NCBI GenBank assembly: GCA_018608045.1
Contig: JABBAI010000002.1
Location: 1-37,252, forward strand
Origin: Octadecabacter sp.
GTDB lineage: Bacteria > Pseudomonadota > Alphaproteobacteria > Rhodobacterales > Rhodobacteraceae
DNA: 37,252 nucleotides
Direction: 5' to 3'
Numbering within the stretch: position 1 is the first letter of the stretch; each line of letters opens with the position of its first letter. Of the stretch, positions 34,831 to 37,252 are shown in pieces. A model generated the notes under the pieces. The model had not been told where the DNA came from and did no database searches. It saw only the letters and a program-made list of their open reading frames with translations. Both the position numbers and the translations under genes were made by a program.

Positions 34831-36467
34831 CGATCAATTCCAATCAAAGCATCTGCAAATTCTTCGGGATCAAATGGTGCAAGGTCATCGATCTGCTCCC
34901 CCACTCCGATGGCGTGAATCGGCAAGCCAAATTTATCTGCCAAAGCCACCAGAACACCGCCCTTTGCGGTGCCATCCAGTTTGGTCATGACCAGCCCGCT
35001 GACATCGGCAAGTTCTTGGAAGGCTTTGACTTGGGACAACGCATTCTGCCCCGTGGTCGCATCCAAAACCAGCAACGTATTATGGGGCGCATCGGGGTCT
35101 TTCTTGCGGATCACGCGCACGATCTTGGACAGCTCTTCCATCAAATCGGCACGGTTTTGCAAACGGCCCGCAGTGTCGATCATCAACAGGTCCGCCCCGT
35201 CGCGCCCTGCCTGTTCCATCGCATCAAAAGCCAATGATGCAGGGTCACTGCCCTCGGGCGCGGTCAAAACCGGAACACCTGCGCGTTCGCCCCAGACCTG
35301 AAGCTGTTCAACGGCGGCCGCGCGGAATGTATCACCCGCCGCAATAACCACCTTTTTGCCCGCGGCCTGAAACTGACTGGCGAGCTTTCCGATCGTCGTC
35401 GTTTTGCCTGATCCGTTCACCCCGACCACCAAAACCACCTGTGGCTTGGTTGGATAAAGAGGCATCGGGCGCGCCACGGGTTCCATGATGCGGGTCACTT
35501 CGGCGGCCAGAAGTTCCTTGATTTCCGCAGTCGACAGCCGTTTTCCAAACCGCCCCTCAGCCATATTCGCCGTCACACGCAGCGCTGTATCAACGCCCAT
35601 ATCAGCCGAAATCAACAGTTCTTCGAGCTGTTCGAGCATGTCATCATCAAGTTCACGGCGCACCACCGTCTTCTTTTCGCCCCGTCCCAAAAGACGCCCC
35701 AGAAGGCCAGGTTTCGCGGCGGCGGCCTCTGCCTTTTGAGCCTCGGCAAGACGTACATCTTCTGCCGCGCGTTCAGCTGCGGCCTCGGCCTCGGCGCGCG
35801 CAACTTGTGCCAATTGCGCCTCGTGTTTTTGTTGGGCGTCTTGGGCGGCGGCTGTATCCTTTGCCACGCGCTCCTGCTCTGCGCGCTCGGCGTCACGGGC
35901 GGCTTTTTCAACGGCAGCTTGGCGTTGTTCTTGTTCAATTTGCGCGGCTTTGGCAGCCCGTTCAGCCTCTGCGGCGCGCGCGGCGTCTGCGCGGTCCGCC
36001 TCTTCTTGCTGTAACCGCGCACGTTGTGCCGCGTCTTCGGCTGCCTCTTGGGCGGCCTGCGCTTTGGCTTGCACCTCTGCTTCGGCTTTTGCTTGGGCGG
36101 CCTTCGCGGCGGCGGCTTCGGCCAAGACACGGTCGGCTTGCGCTTTTTCAGCCTCTCGGCGGGCTTGTTCTTCGCGCGCTGCGGCCTGTGCGATCCGGTC
36201 TTGTTCAGCGTCATCGGCGGCTTGCGCGGCGCGGGCAGCCTCACGCGCCTCTTCATCTTTTAAGGCTTGATCATTGGCGGCCTGTGTTTGTGCGGCCTCT
36301 TGGGCCAAACGCGCGGCGACGGCCTGTTCGGCCTCTTGTGCTGCAGTATCGATCTGCGGTTCAACGGCTTCTTCGACGCCGCCGTCCCCCACAATGGCAT
36401 CCAACCCATCCTCAATTTTTGAGGAGGATTTAAACAATCGATCTTTGAGTTTCTTGAAAAACGCCAC
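34827..36467 (-). CDS. ftsY: Signal recognition particle receptor FtsY
   Basis: The 546-residue GTPase docks SRP-ribosome complexes at the membrane. Residues 255-546 form the NG domain: helical N part, G1 loop VVGVNGSGKTTTIGKLASQF (349 onward), AAGDTFRAAAVEQL, LLMIDTAGRLQNRADL, MTKLDGTAKGG and the C-terminal AIGVGEQIDDLAPFDPEEFA. Residues about 30-252 are an Ala/Glu/Gln/Arg-rich acidic A domain likely to be one long charged helix, much longer than in many alphaproteobacteria. The start has GAGG upstream. It leads a run of overlapping genes down to yciB and is divergent from the alkB-type gene. Confidence 0.96.
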   Translation of the reverse strand: MAFFKKLKDRLFKSSSKIEDGLDAIVGDGGVEEAVEPQIDTAAQEAEQAVAARLAQEAAQTQAANDQALKDEEAREAARAAQAADDAEQDRIAQAAAREEQARREAEKAQADRVLAEAAAAKAAQAKAEAEVQAKAQAAQEAAEDAAQRARLQQEEADRADAARAAEAERAAKAAQIEQEQRQAAVEKAARDAERAEQERVAKDTAAAQDAQQKHEAQLAQVARAEAEAAAERAAEDVRLAEAQKAEAAAAKPGLLGRLLGRGEKKTVVRRELDDDMLEQLEELLISADMGVDTALRVTANMAEGRFGKRLSTAEIKELLAAEVTRIMEPVARPMPLYPTKPQVVLVVGVNGSGKTTTIGKLASQFQAAGKKVVIAAGDTFRAAAVEQLQVWGERAGVPVLTAPEGSDPASLAFDAMEQAGRDGADLLMIDTAGRLQNRADLMEELSKIVRVIRKKDPDAPHNTLLVLDATTGQNALSQVKAFQELADVSGLVMTKLDGTAKGGVLVALADKFGLPIHAIGVGEQIDDLAPFDPEEFADALIGIDR

Positions 36468-36634
36468 ATCGGCCTCGCTTCAGTCTTTTGTAACACCTAA
36501 TGGGCGACAAGCGCGGAAGGAAGGCGAGACCACGAAATTTCCACATCCGCGCCCCTGTTAGGACGACCTGTCGCGCTACATTATGCTCAAAATGTATTAA
36601 ACACATTCCGAATACGTCAAAAAGGGACTTATCT

Positions 36635-37252
36635 TTGCGCAATCCACTGCCCATTTTTATGATCGTCACACTAACGGCCCCTGCCCTGATTGGTCTGGGC
36701 GCCATTTGGGGTGGCCTGTGGGCTGTGGCGGGTTTGGTCTGGATGACTGCGTTAACCGCCAGTTTAGACGAGTTGATCACCGCGACCCTACCATCGGTTG
36801 AAGGTGATGAATTTCCGGCGGCAGATGGATTGTCCTTCGCGCTCGCTATCGCGCATTTTGGATTGTGGGTCATTGTGGTCGCCGCGCTAAGCGGTTGGAC
36901 AGGGCTGGAAACATGGGAAAAACTGGTTGTTTTTAGCGCCGCTGGCTTATTCATGGGTCAGGTGAGCAATTCCAACGCCCATGAATTGATCCACAGACCC
37001 GGCCGTTGGCTGCGCCGCGCGGGCCGTTGGGTCTATATTTCAGTTCTGTTCGGGCACCATCTGTCGGCTCATACCCTTGTGCACCATGTCCACGTTGGCA
37101 CGCCTTTTGATCCAAGCACCGCCCGAAAAGGCGAAAGTTTTTATCGGTTTTTCGCCCGCGCTTGGCGGGGGGGCTTTCGTGAAGGGCTAAAGGCCAAAAA
37201 CAAAAGATTTCCACGTTTGAATCGCCCGAAATGGCGCCATCCCTACGTCGCC
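36635..37252 (+). CDS. alkB: AlkB-type membrane di-iron hydroxylase (partial, 3' cut by window)
   Basis: The frame from TTG 36635 runs open to the window end (206 codons). It has hydrophobic membrane segments at residues about 9-40, 68-88 and 97-113. Histidine boxes follow: NAHELIHR (His116, His120), GHHLSAH (His141, 142, 146) and VHHVHVGTPFDPSTARKGES. These match AlkB-type alkane 1-monooxygenases. The EHxxGHH box reads AHTLVHH, so the first Glu is absent. A purine-rich AAAGGGA site lies about seven bases before TTG, which is why it is preferred to ATG 36659. The third box lies beyond the window. Substrate uncertain: alkane or another aliphatic. Confidence 0.82.
   Translation, partial: MRNPLPIFMIVTLTAPALIGLGAIWGGLWAVAGLVWMTALTASLDELITATLPSVEGDEFPAADGLSFALAIAHFGLWVIVVAALSGWTGLETWEKLVVFSAAGLFMGQVSNSNAHELIHRPGRWLRRAGRWVYISVLFGHHLSAHTLVHHVHVGTPFDPSTARKGESFYRFFARAWRGGFREGLKAKNKRFPRLNRPKWRHPYVA

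Noticed and set aside
35612-36433. Several long frames opposite or out of frame with the ftsY A domain
   Set aside because: They come from repetitive GC-rich codons (Ala/Arg/Pro runs) and have no protein-like features.

Overview
The window looks like core chromosome of a marine Roseobacter-group member of the Rhodobacteraceae (Alphaproteobacteria), comparable to the Octadecabacter/Loktanella type. This is inferred from protein resemblance: LdtR-like MarR regulator, SdhE, glyQ-DUF6446-glyS-ppdK order, folB-folP-glmM order, a SAM-II riboswitch on metZ, FolE2. The GC content is moderate and coding density is very high. I see no phage genes, transposase, CRISPR array, rRNA or tRNA. About 37 protein genes are supported, the last cut by the window end.

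Layout. 1-2.5 kb: glyoxalase I overlapping a secreted von Willebrand-type protein (+), then MarR regulator, sdhE and an HTH regulator (-). 2.6-4.3 kb: aspartate aminotransferase and a small conserved protein whose 5' end appears frame-broken (+). 4.3-8 kb: MATE exporter, class V aminotransferase and diguanylate cyclase (-); two copies of a palindromic repeat lie on either side of the MATE gene. 8-10.1 kb: two coupled Lrp regulators divergent from ilvC. 10.2-15.9 kb: DUF2461 protein (-), DMT exporter (+), then folB-folP-glmM and a SleB-type cell-wall hydrolase (-). 16-22.2 kb: glyQ-DUF6446-glyS-ppdK (-). 22.4-24.1 kb: a secreted SPOR/peptidoglycan-binding protein ending in a trypsin fold that has lost its catalytic residues (+). 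24.1-30.2 kb (-): trkH with a coupled TPP-dependent decarboxylase, rpiB, folE2, metZ. 30.4-31.4 kb: glutathione transferase and PilZ protein (+). 31.4-36.5 kb (-): ftsY, two related secreted proteins, a DMT transporter and yciB, tightly packed. 36.6 kb to the end: start of an AlkB-type membrane di-iron hydroxylase (+).

Functionally, the region covers folate synthesis (folE2, folB, folP), amino-acid metabolism (ilvC, metZ, aspartate aminotransferase), glycyl-tRNA charging, envelope biogenesis (glmM, yciB, SleB) and membrane targeting (ftsY). The best regulatory signal is upstream of metZ: a sigma70-like promoter, a SAM-II aptamer and an intrinsic terminator follow in order on the minus strand. 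Other points of interest are the pseudoprotease, the dispersed palindromic element, the frame-broken small gene, the FolB C-terminal extension, the divergent PpdK and the twin Lrp genes with tandem 7-bp repeats. I found no wholly new multi-gene system; the novelty lies in individual proteins and short elements.
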